Assembly (NCBI RefSeq): GCF_900106855.1
Contig: NZ_FNWI01000004.1
Location: 868,001 to 932,000, forward strand
DNA from: Varibaculum massiliense
Lineage (GTDB): Bacteria; Actinomycetota; Actinomycetes; Actinomycetales; Actinomycetaceae
DNA length: 64,000 nt
Direction: 5' to 3'
Shown here: positions 49,509-57,395 of the stretch, in pieces
Position numbering within the stretch: the first letter of the stretch is position 1
Layout: every line of letters begins with the position of its first letter
The notes under the pieces: model-generated
Told to the model about the DNA's origin: nothing
Database searches by the model: none
The model's input: only the letters and a program-made list of their open reading frames with translations
Made by a program: the position numbers and the translations under genes

Positions 49509-50729
49509 ATGACTACTGTTACTGATCTTTATGCTCGCCGTGCCGAAACCTGGAATAAGGCGAAGGCTTTTCTGGATGAGCGCCGTAACTTTGAGACCGG
49601 CTGCCTGAGCGCTGAGGACGATGCGGCTTACGCGAAGATGGAGGCTGAGATCGAGGCGCTTTCTAACGAGATCGCTCGATCCGAGCGGGCCGAACGCACA
49701 GAAGCCAACCTCGCGCAGGCGACTCGGGCACCCATCACAGCAACACCAGGTGCTGGATCAGACGAGAATGTGGGCAAGGCGAAGCCTGCCCGTGCTACAG
49801 CTTCCTACAAGCGGGCGTTTTGGGATGCGATGCGGCTTAACACCTCGCCGGTGGAAGTAAGGAATGCGCTAAGTGAGGGGGTGGATTCTGAGGGCGGATA
49901 CCTAGTGCCTGACGAGTTCGAACGCACCCTAGTGCAGTCTTTAGCCGACCAAAACATTATGCGCACCCTGGCCAAGGTTATTCAGACCACTAGCGGGGAT
50001 CGCAAGATCCCTGTCGTGTCTACCCATGGCACCGCTACCTGGCTGGATGAAGGCAAGCCATATAGCGAATCCGATGAAGCCTTCACCCAAATCTCTCTGT
50101 CGGCGTTCAAGCTGGGTACCTTCCTCAAAATCAGCGAAGAACTGCTCAACGATGCAGCGTTTAACGTTGAACAATACTTAGCGAGCGAGTTTGCTCGCCG
50201 TATTGGGGCTGCTGAAGAAGAAGCGTTCCTGGTTGGTGATGGTAAGGGTAAACCCACCGGCATCTTCAACCCAACCGGCGGTGCGGAGACTGGCGTGACC
50301 AGTGCCAAGCCTAGCGACATTAGCGCTGATGAACTCATCGATCTGCACTATAGTTTGCGTGCCCCGTACCGGGCACGTGCGGTGTGGCTGATGAACGATG
50401 CAACCGTCAAAACCGTCCGGAAGTTGAAGGATGGTAATGGGCAGTACCTGTGGCAGCCAGCCCTGACTGCTGGGACTCCCGACATGATCCTTGGCCGACC
50501 CGTTCACACTTCCGTGTTTGTGCCTGAGCTTAAAGCTGGGGCGCGCACAGTAGCGTTCGGTGACCTCGGCTTCTATTGGATTGCTGACCGGCAAGGCCGC
50601 TCCTTCAAACGCCTAAACGAGCTATTTGCAACCACCGGGCAGATCGGGTTCCTCGCATCCCAACGCCTAGACGGCAAGCTCGTCTTGCCCGAAGCGATCA
50701 AGGTGCTTACCCAGAAAACCGCCGGGTAA
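49509..50729 (+). CDS. Major capsid protein, HK97 fold
   Basis: 406 residues, GAGAGGAAC ahead. The N-terminal ~105 residues are a coiled scaffold/delta domain (WNKAKAFLDERRNFETGC), likely removed by the protease. The mature part starts near SYKRAFWDAMRLNTSPVE and contains GYLVPDEFERTLVQSLADQN, SLSAFKLGTFLKISEELLND, FARRIGAAEEEAFLVGDGKG and ILGRPVHTSVFVPELKAG, all HK97 major-capsid landmarks. Confidence 0.96.
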   Translation: MTTVTDLYARRAETWNKAKAFLDERRNFETGCLSAEDDAAYAKMEAEIEALSNEIARSERAERTEANLAQATRAPITATPGAGSDENVGKAKPARATASYKRAFWDAMRLNTSPVEVRNALSEGVDSEGGYLVPDEFERTLVQSLADQNIMRTLAKVIQTTSGDRKIPVVSTHGTATWLDEGKPYSESDEAFTQISLSAFKLGTFLKISEELLNDAAFNVEQYLASEFARRIGAAEEEAFLVGDGKGKPTGIFNPTGGAETGVTSAKPSDISADELIDLHYSLRAPYRARAVWLMNDATVKTVRKLKDGNGQYLWQPALTAGTPDMILGRPVHTSVFVPELKAGARTVAFGDLGFYWIADRQGRSFKRLNELFATTGQIGFLASQRLDGKLVLPEAIKVLTQKTAG

Positions 50730-50758
50730 ACCATAAAAATAGTTAGGAGGTGGCAGCC

Positions 50759-51076
50759 ATGAAAACAGACGAACTCATGGCTTTAGTCAAGCAGAATCTA
50801 CTGGTCAACCATAGCGAGGATGATTCTTTGATTGCCTCGTTTGTTTTGGCTGCCACCTCCTATGCCACCGCTTACCAACATTTGCCCGAGGGCTACTACC
50901 AAACGCAGCCCATGTCGCAGGCAACCCGGCAAGGCATTATCATGCTCGCCACCCATTTTTACGAATCCAGAGATGGAGCAACCGCCGGGTTTTGGGCAGA
51001 CAAAACCGATGCTGCCCGCGCCGTGTGGAACGCGGTTAACACCCTGCTTCGTCTGGATCGGGACTGGAAAATCTAA
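50759..51076 (+). CDS. Head-tail connector (gp6-like)
   Basis: 105 residues from ATG 50759, 8 bases after AGGAGG. Pattern MKTDELMALVKQNLLVNHSE, SLIASFVLAATSYATAYQHL, LATHFYESRDG is that of HK97 gp6-type DNA-packaging/connector proteins that form the ring under the portal. Confidence 0.88.
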   Translation: MKTDELMALVKQNLLVNHSEDDSLIASFVLAATSYATAYQHLPEGYYQTQPMSQATRQGIIMLATHFYESRDGATAGFWADKTDAARAVWNAVNTLLRLDRDWKI

Positions 51077-51091
51077 AGAAAGGCGCGCCCT

Positions 51092-51424
51092 GTGGCAACG
51101 CTTGGAAAAATGAGCGAGCATATCGACTTGATACGGCCAGTGGTTACTAAAGACGCTGCTGGGTTCGCCACGACTCGTGATGAGGTTATTGCTTCGGTGC
51201 GCGCATTTATGCAGGTGCGCCATGCTTCCCCGGCTTGGGTCAACCGCGCCGCCTACACCAAAGCAGACCTGTTATTTAGGATCCGAGCAATACCCGGCAT
51301 AAAAATAACCGAGGCGATGCAAATCAGCTCCGCACGTGGCAGGTACGTTATTGATGCTGTCGAATACCTCGGCCGCTATGTCGAGATTTTGGCTCACCGC
51401 ACCGAAGCAGAAGGAGCACCCTGA
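51092..51424 (+). CDS. Head closure protein
   Basis: 110 residues from GTG 51092. MSEHIDLIRPVVTKDAAGFA near 7-26 and LLFRIRAIPGIKITEAMQIS near 58-77, ending GRYVEILAHRTE: the SPP1 gp16/HK97 gp7-like head-tail joining family. Its stop overlaps the next ATG by one base. Confidence 0.85.
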   Translation: MATLGKMSEHIDLIRPVVTKDAAGFATTRDEVIASVRAFMQVRHASPAWVNRAAYTKADLLFRIRAIPGIKITEAMQISSARGRYVIDAVEYLGRYVEILAHRTEAEGAP

Positions 51425-51861
51425 TGGCTAGAGTACAAATCAAGCTTCCCAACGATTTCATTGACGCACTCGACTCAGCCAGCAACATCCTTGATAACTC
51501 CGCTGAGAAAGTACTTAAAGCCGGAGCTAACATAGTGGAGCCGCGTATGCGCTCTAACCTTTCTGCAGCAATCGACAGCTCAACGAAACAGCCCTCCCGC
51601 TCTACCGGTCAGCTCGCCAAAGCGCTAGGAACCGCGCCAGTAAAAGTCAATAGCCGCGGAGACTACAACGTCAAAGTCGGTTTCGCCGAGAACCGAGACG
51701 ATGGTAGAGCTAACGCACTAATCGCTAACGTCCTCGAACACGGACGCTCCAACCAGCCCGCTAGACCCTTCCTAGCCCCCACGCGTTCACAAACCAGGCG
51801 AGCCGCAATAGACGCAATGAAACAAACCCTAGCCGCGCGAATCCAGCAGGTGAAACCATGA
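51424..51861 (+). CDS. HK97 gp10-like tail-joining protein
   Basis: 145 residues. ILDNSAEKVLKAGANIVEPR and later HGRSNQPARPFLAPTRSQTR are landmarks of the HK97-gp10 family (neck/tail completion). The TGATG and ATGA overlaps with both neighbours indicate coupled translation. Confidence 0.88.
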   Translation: MARVQIKLPNDFIDALDSASNILDNSAEKVLKAGANIVEPRMRSNLSAAIDSSTKQPSRSTGQLAKALGTAPVKVNSRGDYNVKVGFAENRDDGRANALIANVLEHGRSNQPARPFLAPTRSQTRRAAIDAMKQTLAARIQQVKP

Positions 51862-52205
51862 GCGGGCTTTTAGAAAACCTAAGCCAAATCGCTAAACAAC
51901 TTGGGCTCGCCTATGCAGTCAGCTGCTACACCGATTCCCCAGCCCCAGACACGTATCTAGTCTTCACCCCGTTAACAGATTCTTTCGACATCTTCGCCGA
52001 CAACCAGCCCGGTATTGAGGTCGAAGAAGTCCGCATCGCACTGTTCACGAAAACCAACTACCTGGGGCTGCGTAACCAGCTCACCCGAGCCCTAATTGAT
52101 GAAGGGCTGACGGTTGCTGCTCGCCGCTATATCGGATACGAGGCGGATACCGGTTTTCACCACTATTCAATCGACATTGCCACCTACCATTCTTACAACC
52201 TATAA
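51858..52205 (+). CDS. Tail terminator/completion protein
   Basis: 115 residues, overlapping the previous stop by 4 bases. TYLVFTPLTDSFDIFADNQP and EVRIALFTKTNYLGLRNQLT, ending GFHHYSIDIATY, fit phage tail-completion proteins (gp11/DUF806-type neighbours of gp10). Assignment leans on order between gp10 and the tail tube protein. Confidence 0.75.
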   Translation: MSGLLENLSQIAKQLGLAYAVSCYTDSPAPDTYLVFTPLTDSFDIFADNQPGIEVEEVRIALFTKTNYLGLRNQLTRALIDEGLTVAARRYIGYEADTGFHHYSIDIATYHSYNL

Positions 52206-52217
52206 AGGAGAAACATC

Positions 52218-52826
52218 ATGGCAACTATTGGTTTAGACAAGCTCTACTACGCGAGCATTAGCGAAGATCCCACCAGCGGTGAGGAAACCTATGCCACACC
52301 TAAACCGCTCGCTAAAGCAATATCTGCAGAATTGTCTGTGGAGGTGGCTGAGGCAATTTTGTATGCCGATGACGGGGCATCCGAGATTGTCAAGGAATTC
52401 AAATCTGGAACGCTCACTCTTGGGGTTGATGATCTCGGGGCAGAGGCTGCAGCTGCCTTAACTGGTGCGAGACTGGACGCCAACGGGGTACTTATCAGCA
52501 CTTCTGAGGATGGTGGCGCACCCGTGGCTATTGGTTTTAGAGCTGCACGCTCTAACGGGAAGTACCAGTATTTTTGGCTTTACCGCGTCAAATTTGCTCT
52601 GCCGGGAACCACGCTGGCGACCAAAGCTGATTCGATCACGTTCTCTACCCCGAGTATTGAGGGAACGATCCTGCGCCGTAACAAACCAGACGCTACCGGC
52701 AAGCACCCGTGGAAAGCCGAAGTCACCGAAGGAGCCACCGGCGTGAAAGCTGAGACGATCTCCAGCTGGTACAGGCAGGTGTATGAGCCTGCCGCTACAA
52801 CCAGCATTAAACCGACAAACAACTAG
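52218..52826 (+). CDS. Major tail (tube) protein, phi13 family
   Basis: 202 residues, AAAGGAGAAA ahead. MATIGLDKLYYASISEDPTS and LSVEVAEAILYADDGASEIV, LTLGVDDLGAEAAAALTGAR, KYQYFWLYRVKFALPGTTLA: the phi13-type tail tube pattern. It polymerises into the tail tube around the tape measure. Confidence 0.93.
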   Translation: MATIGLDKLYYASISEDPTSGEETYATPKPLAKAISAELSVEVAEAILYADDGASEIVKEFKSGTLTLGVDDLGAEAAAALTGARLDANGVLISTSEDGGAPVAIGFRAARSNGKYQYFWLYRVKFALPGTTLATKADSITFSTPSIEGTILRRNKPDATGKHPWKAEVTEGATGVKAETISSWYRQVYEPAATTSIKPTNN

Positions 52827-52841
52827 AACAGCAGGTAAGCC

Positions 52842-53270
52842 ATGACAGCGAAAACCCAAACCAGCCCGGCCGGTAGCCCCTCTTTAAAAAGCGCGACAAT
52901 CACTATCGCAGGTCAAGAATACGAACTCGTTCTGACTACCCGCGCGACCCGCCTTATAGCTCAACGTTACGGAGGGCTAGAACATTTAGGTCAAGCCCTG
53001 GAAACTAGCGAAGATATGGATAAGTCACTCGGTGAGGTAATCTGGCTCATCGCCCTGCTCGCTAACCAGTCCGTACAAATACACAACCTCACCCATCCAG
53101 ACGATAAGCGCCCAGAGCTGACCGCAGAAGCAGTGGAGTTACTAACTGTGCCTGCAGATTTAGCTGACTACCGAGAGGCTATCGCCCAGGCACTCCAACG
53201 CGGCACCCGGCGAGCAATCATGACCGAGACCCCAGACCCAAAAGGGCAAACCAAGAAAAAGGACACCTAA
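52842..53270 (+). CDS. Tail assembly chaperone G
   Basis: 142 residues. ATITIAGQEYELVLTTRATR and LGEVIWLIALLANQSVQIHN are typical of gpG-like tail chaperones. The reading frame ends at TAA 53268-53270, but a slippery CCCAAAA heptamer near the end allows extension into the -1 frame (see next entry). The chaperone coats the tape measure before tube assembly. Confidence 0.87.
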   Translation: MTAKTQTSPAGSPSLKSATITIAGQEYELVLTTRATRLIAQRYGGLEHLGQALETSEDMDKSLGEVIWLIALLANQSVQIHNLTHPDDKRPELTAEAVELLTVPADLADYREAIAQALQRGTRRAIMTETPDPKGQTKKKDT

Positions 53271-53464
53271 TAGATAGTGACGAGGCAATCTTTACCCGCC
53301 TAACCTATATCGGGCTCGCCCACCTGGGACTAACCCGCACGCAAATCGACCTGACCATATTCGGTGAACTATTAGATCTGGTGGACTGCTGGCGCATCGA
53401 AACAGGCAGAGCCGTACCGAAACGCATCTGGTTTATCGACGATGTGATACCAGCAGGAGTTTAG
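52842..53464 (+). other. G-T fusion product by -1 frameshift
   Basis: C-CCA-AAA at 53237-53243 has the canonical X-XXY-YYZ form in the G frame. Slipping back one base after codon 134 opens a 73-codon -1 frame from 53243 to TAG 53462-53464, with no stop, giving a 207-residue fusion. The T part (SDEAIFTRLTYIGLAHLGLT, DVIPAGV at the end) is otherwise without a start codon. G/GT frameshifting is conserved in long-tailed phages. Confidence 0.8.
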
Positions 53465-53960
53465 AACAGTTAATCTTATCGCTGCTCTCTTTCAGAACGG
53501 ACGAAGCCTGTTCTCTTCCTAGAAGTTCAGGTCGATGTCGTGCATGAGGGGCGACCACATCCCAATCCAATCCCTGGTCTCTAAAGAACTTCGGACGCTT
53601 ATTACGTTCGATCTTGAGTGCATCGTGACATAAGGATTCCAGTTTGTCGTCAGGAAGAACGTGGAGCGCTTCTGCGATCCATACAAGTGCTTCCGCATGT
53701 TTAATCCGATTATAAGCCTCGCGTGCTGACAAGTTGACCTTCCTGGGTGCAAGGTTCTTCCTATAGTGCACCTCGGGATAGAGCCTATCCATGAAGAAAA
53801 AGATCATGTGCTCGCGCTGAGATGCCCACCAATGTCCGTCCTTCTGCGGGTCAGCGTCTTCAAACCGCGACGCAATGGGCGTCCTAGCCGGCAGCTCCGT
53901 CAGCATTTCAGCAAATGCGCGCACATCGAAATCAATCTGATTCTTGATCGCTTCTGTCAT
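53433..53960 (-). CDS. Antisense gene of unknown function (moron candidate), 175 aa
   Basis: Transcribed against the tail operon between the chaperone and the tape measure gene; its 3' end overlaps the T frame by 32 bases. AGGAGAGAAAAA stands before ATG 53960. Sequence: FDVRAFAEMLTELPARTPIA, WWASQREHMIFFFMDRLYPE, VNLSAREAYNRIKHAEALVW; soluble and helical. Its own promoter must lie in 53961-54007. Placement resembles the antisense gene at 46584. Family not recognised; a lysogen-expressed function is inferred. Confidence 0.75.
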   Translation of the reverse strand: MTEAIKNQIDFDVRAFAEMLTELPARTPIASRFEDADPQKDGHWWASQREHMIFFFMDRLYPEVHYRKNLAPRKVNLSAREAYNRIKHAEALVWIAEALHVLPDDKLESLCHDALKIERNKRPKFFRDQGLDWDVVAPHARHRPELLGREQASSVLKESSDKINCSKLLLVSHRR

Positions 53961-54007
53961 TTTTCTCTCCTAAAAACTATATGCAACTCAATATTAAGGA
54001 ATAGATC

Positions 54008-56689
54008 ATGGCTGATTCGTCTTTTGGTTTGAAGATTGGCCTGGAGGGTGAGCGGGAGTTTAAGCGCGCGATCACGGATATTAACCGCGAGATGCGGGTA
54101 CTCGGTTCGGAGATGAAGCTGGCTGCGTCAGCCTTTGATAAGAACGAGGTCTCGGTTTCGTCTTTGACGGCCAAAAATCAGGTGCTGGCCAAGGAGATTG
54201 AGGCGCAGCGCTCCAAAGTCGAAACTCTCAAGGCTGCGTTGGATAATGCTGCGGCTTCGTTTGGTGACAACGATTCTCGTACGAAGAATTGGCAGATTCA
54301 GCTCAATAACGCTCAGGCGACTTTGAATGGTCTTGAGGGCGAGCTTAAAGAGAATAATTGTGCTCTTTCCAAGTTTGGTGATGAGGCTGACGGTGCGGGT
54401 GATGATGCGAAAACTGCCGCTAAGGACACTGGACACCTAGAAAATGCTGTAGACGAGCTGGGCTCTCAGATGGATGGTACCAGTTCGAAGACCCGCATTT
54501 TTGGTGACGTGCTTAAAGCCAGCCTGGCAGCGGAAGCTGTTGTTGGTGGGGTTAAAGCTATTGGGCATGCTATTTCTTCTATTGGGCGGGGCATGGTCGG
54601 GGCTTTAAAGGATGGTCTGGATTATAACGCCCGGATGGAGCAATACACCACTTCGTTTACTACGATGCTGGGTGATCAAGCCAAGGCTCAGAAACTGGTT
54701 AATAACCTCAAGTTGGAAGCGGCTCGCACTCCCTTTGGGATGGAGGATCTAGCCAAGGCCACCCAAACGTTGATGGGGTTCGGCATGAGCGCTGAAGAAT
54801 CCCAGGTACGCCTCAAACAGTTAGGTGATATCAGCCAGGGGGATGCTGGAAAGTTCGAATCCCTCACGTTGGCGTTTGCTCAAATGAGCTCTACTGGCAA
54901 GCTGACGGGCCAGGATTTGAACCAGATGATTAACGCCGGCTTCAACCCTTTAGAGGAGATTTCCCGTAAGACCGGTAAAAGTATCGGTGAGCTCAAAGAA
55001 GAAATGGCTAAGGGCGCGATCAGTGCGGATATGGTTGCGGATGCGTTTGCTAGTGCCACAAGTGAGGGTGGCCGGTTTTATGGGGCGATGGATGCCCAAT
55101 CCAAAACCTTCTCTGGCCAACTAGCTACGCTAAAAGACGGGGTCGATAACCTTAAAGGCTTACTTGCTGGAGGTTTGACCACAGTCTTGGCTGGCACGGT
55201 GATGCCGATGGTTAATGGTTGGGTCGATGAACTCACCGAAGCGTTCGAGACCGGGGGTGCCCCGGCCTTTATCGACACCCTCGGACAGATCTTGCAAGAG
55301 GCTCTGGAGTTTATTTCTAGCCAGCTTCCGCAAGTGGTAGATACCGGGATGAGTATCCTCACCTCTTTGTTGGAGGGCATTATCGCTGTTCTGCCTTCCT
55401 TGGCAGAAACTGCCGTGACGTTGATTGTGGCATTGGTGGAAGCGATTATTGAGGCACTTCCGAGCCTGTTGGAAGCTGCGGTCCAGATTATCGCCACACT
55501 CGTTTCGGGTATTGGTGAGGCTCTACCGGAACTGATCCCGGCGGCGGTAGAAATGCTGATGACCATGATCCAGGGACTCATCGATAATTTGCCACTTATT
55601 TTGGATGCAGCCCTGCAGTTAATTATTGGTCTTGCCCAGGGTTTGATTGCGGCTATCCCGGTGCTTGTTGAGGCTTTGCCGCAGATTATTCAGGGGCTGG
55701 TGGATTTCCTGATAAGTGCTATTCCGCAGATCATTCAAACCGGCATCCAACTACTCACCTCTTTAGTGAGCGCTCTGCCTGAGATTATTACTGCGATTGT
55801 TATGGCTTTGCCACAGATTATTACGGCGGTAATTAACGGTGTGTTGGGTGCGATTCCACAGTTGATTCAAGCTGGTGTCCAGTTGTTTGTGGCTTTGATT
55901 GGTGCATTGCCACAAATCATTACAACGATCGTGGCCGCACTGCCGCAGATTATTTCTGCAGTGGTCTCGGCTATCGGTGGAGCCATACCGCAGTTAGTGC
56001 AAGCTGGCATCCAGCTACTGACGGCGCTTATTGGTGCGCTACCGCAAATTATTGGCACGATTGTCTCGGCTATCCCGCAAATTATTAGCGGTATCGTTAG
56101 CGCGGTGTTGGGTGGGGTTGGTCAGATGATCTCAGCTGGTGCGTCCCTGGTTTCTGGTTTGTGGCAGGGCATCCAATCACTGGCGGGTTGGTTGTGGAAC
56201 AAGGTATCTGGCTGGGTATCTTCAATTTGGGATGGGATTCTCGGGTTCTTTGGTATCCACAGTCCTTCCAAACAAATGGCGTGGGTTGGTGACATGCTCG
56301 TAGCAGGCCTCGCCGGAGCGATCACATCCGAGGGGTACAAGGCAGCTGATGCAGCCGCAGACATGGCCGCCGACACGTTGAGCGCCATGGACGCGCTGGC
56401 AGAAGGCGTTGACGTGCCCGTCAGTATCAGTGACGCGGATTTGTCGCTACCGAGTATTAATCTCGAACCCGCCACCGCGCTTCGAGCTGACGTTGCTGCA
56501 ACGCTGAAAGACCGCCAGCCGGTAGACGTCGAATCGGTCGTGGATACAGCTGCCCGCAGAATTCTAAGCAGCCTGGATGTCCAAGTCGTGCTCAATGACG
56601 GAACACTGGTAGGCAAACTCGCGCCCCGCATCGACGCTCAACTCTCACGACTATCAAGGCGCAGTAACCTAATCACGGCAGGAGTGTAA
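54008..56689 (+). CDS. Tape measure protein
   Basis: 893 residues. The N-terminal ~170 residues are coiled coil (GEREFKRAITDINREMRVLG and onward). Residues 200-350 are the TP901-type tape-measure core (YTTSFTTMLGDQAKAQKLVN, GKLTGQDLNQMINAGFNPLE). Residues about 430-720 are many hydrophobic repeats built on LPQII..I..LL..LI.A. Then SPSKQMAWVGDMLVAGLAGA near 755 is the conserved C-terminal motif. The length sets the tail at roughly 130 nm by the usual 0.15 nm per residue rule. The repeats may insert into host membrane. Confidence 0.95.
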   Translation: MADSSFGLKIGLEGEREFKRAITDINREMRVLGSEMKLAASAFDKNEVSVSSLTAKNQVLAKEIEAQRSKVETLKAALDNAAASFGDNDSRTKNWQIQLNNAQATLNGLEGELKENNCALSKFGDEADGAGDDAKTAAKDTGHLENAVDELGSQMDGTSSKTRIFGDVLKASLAAEAVVGGVKAIGHAISSIGRGMVGALKDGLDYNARMEQYTTSFTTMLGDQAKAQKLVNNLKLEAARTPFGMEDLAKATQTLMGFGMSAEESQVRLKQLGDISQGDAGKFESLTLAFAQMSSTGKLTGQDLNQMINAGFNPLEEISRKTGKSIGELKEEMAKGAISADMVADAFASATSEGGRFYGAMDAQSKTFSGQLATLKDGVDNLKGLLAGGLTTVLAGTVMPMVNGWVDELTEAFETGGAPAFIDTLGQILQEALEFISSQLPQVVDTGMSILTSLLEGIIAVLPSLAETAVTLIVALVEAIIEALPSLLEAAVQIIATLVSGIGEALPELIPAAVEMLMTMIQGLIDNLPLILDAALQLIIGLAQGLIAAIPVLVEALPQIIQGLVDFLISAIPQIIQTGIQLLTSLVSALPEIITAIVMALPQIITAVINGVLGAIPQLIQAGVQLFVALIGALPQIITTIVAALPQIISAVVSAIGGAIPQLVQAGIQLLTALIGALPQIIGTIVSAIPQIISGIVSAVLGGVGQMISAGASLVSGLWQGIQSLAGWLWNKVSGWVSSIWDGILGFFGIHSPSKQMAWVGDMLVAGLAGAITSEGYKAADAAADMAADTLSAMDALAEGVDVPVSISDADLSLPSINLEPATALRADVAATLKDRQPVDVESVVDTAARRILSSLDVQVVLNDGTLVGKLAPRIDAQLSRLSRRSNLITAGV

Positions 56690-56693
56690 AGCG

Positions 56694-57380
56694 ATGTATG
56701 GGTTTACTCTCGACCACGAAACCTCCTCTCGGGATCTTGGTTTGCGGTTCACTGCTCCAGTTGAGATTCCAGCTGCTGCACGGCGGGTTGACGATATCGA
56801 AGTGAGTGGCAGAGCAGGTTCTTTAACCTGGTTCACCGGCTGGAAAGACACGGAAATAGGCCTGCCGTTAGCGGTTCAGGGTGGGTTGGAGGCTTATCGG
56901 CAAGCATGCCTTGCCTTGATGGAGGCTTCAACGATCTCGTTTAGTGGTGAGCCTGGTCTATTCCGATACATAAAACATGTAGAGGTTTCGCCGCTTGCCC
57001 AGGAGATGGCTGGCTGGGGCATGTTCCAAGCCAACCTCACCTGCCAGCCGTTCACCTATCTCGCCACAGGGCTAAAACCGATCACCCTCACCAGCACGGC
57101 AACGATCATCAACCCTGGCCTGCTGCCATCCGATCCAGAAATAACCTTGTTCGGCACTGGGCAGCTGGTGCTGACGATCAATGGACAGCGCTACAAAGTC
57201 TCCTCACCAGTAGATCAGATCACGCTCGATTCGACTCGCATGATCACTCACGTGTGCGGAAAAACCCAAATCGATGCTTTAAGCGGGTCTTTTCCGCAGC
57301 TTGCCGTCGGTGAGAATCACATAGAACTCGGTGCGGGCCTAGCGAAGGTAGCGGTTACTGGCAACTGGCGCACCCTCTAG
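56694..57380 (+). CDS. Distal tail protein (Dit)
   Basis: 228 residues. YGFTLDHETSSRDLGLRFTA at the start, AARRVDDIEVSGRAGSLTWF near 30-49 and later LTCQPFTYLATGLKPI followed by a galectin-like second domain (DPEITLFGTGQLVLTINGQR): the siphovirus Dit (phage_tail family) pattern. It forms the hub joining the tube to the tail-tip protein that follows. Confidence 0.9.
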   Translation: MYGFTLDHETSSRDLGLRFTAPVEIPAAARRVDDIEVSGRAGSLTWFTGWKDTEIGLPLAVQGGLEAYRQACLALMEASTISFSGEPGLFRYIKHVEVSPLAQEMAGWGMFQANLTCQPFTYLATGLKPITLTSTATIINPGLLPSDPEITLFGTGQLVLTINGQRYKVSSPVDQITLDSTRMITHVCGKTQIDALSGSFPQLAVGENHIELGAGLAKVAVTGNWRTL

Positions 57381-57395
57381 TAAGGAGTAAAACCT

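Noticed and set aside
55300-56150. Repeated ~100-bp pattern as a possible DNA repeat array
   Set aside because: It is explained by hydrophobic tape-measure repeats in the coding frame, normal for that protein.
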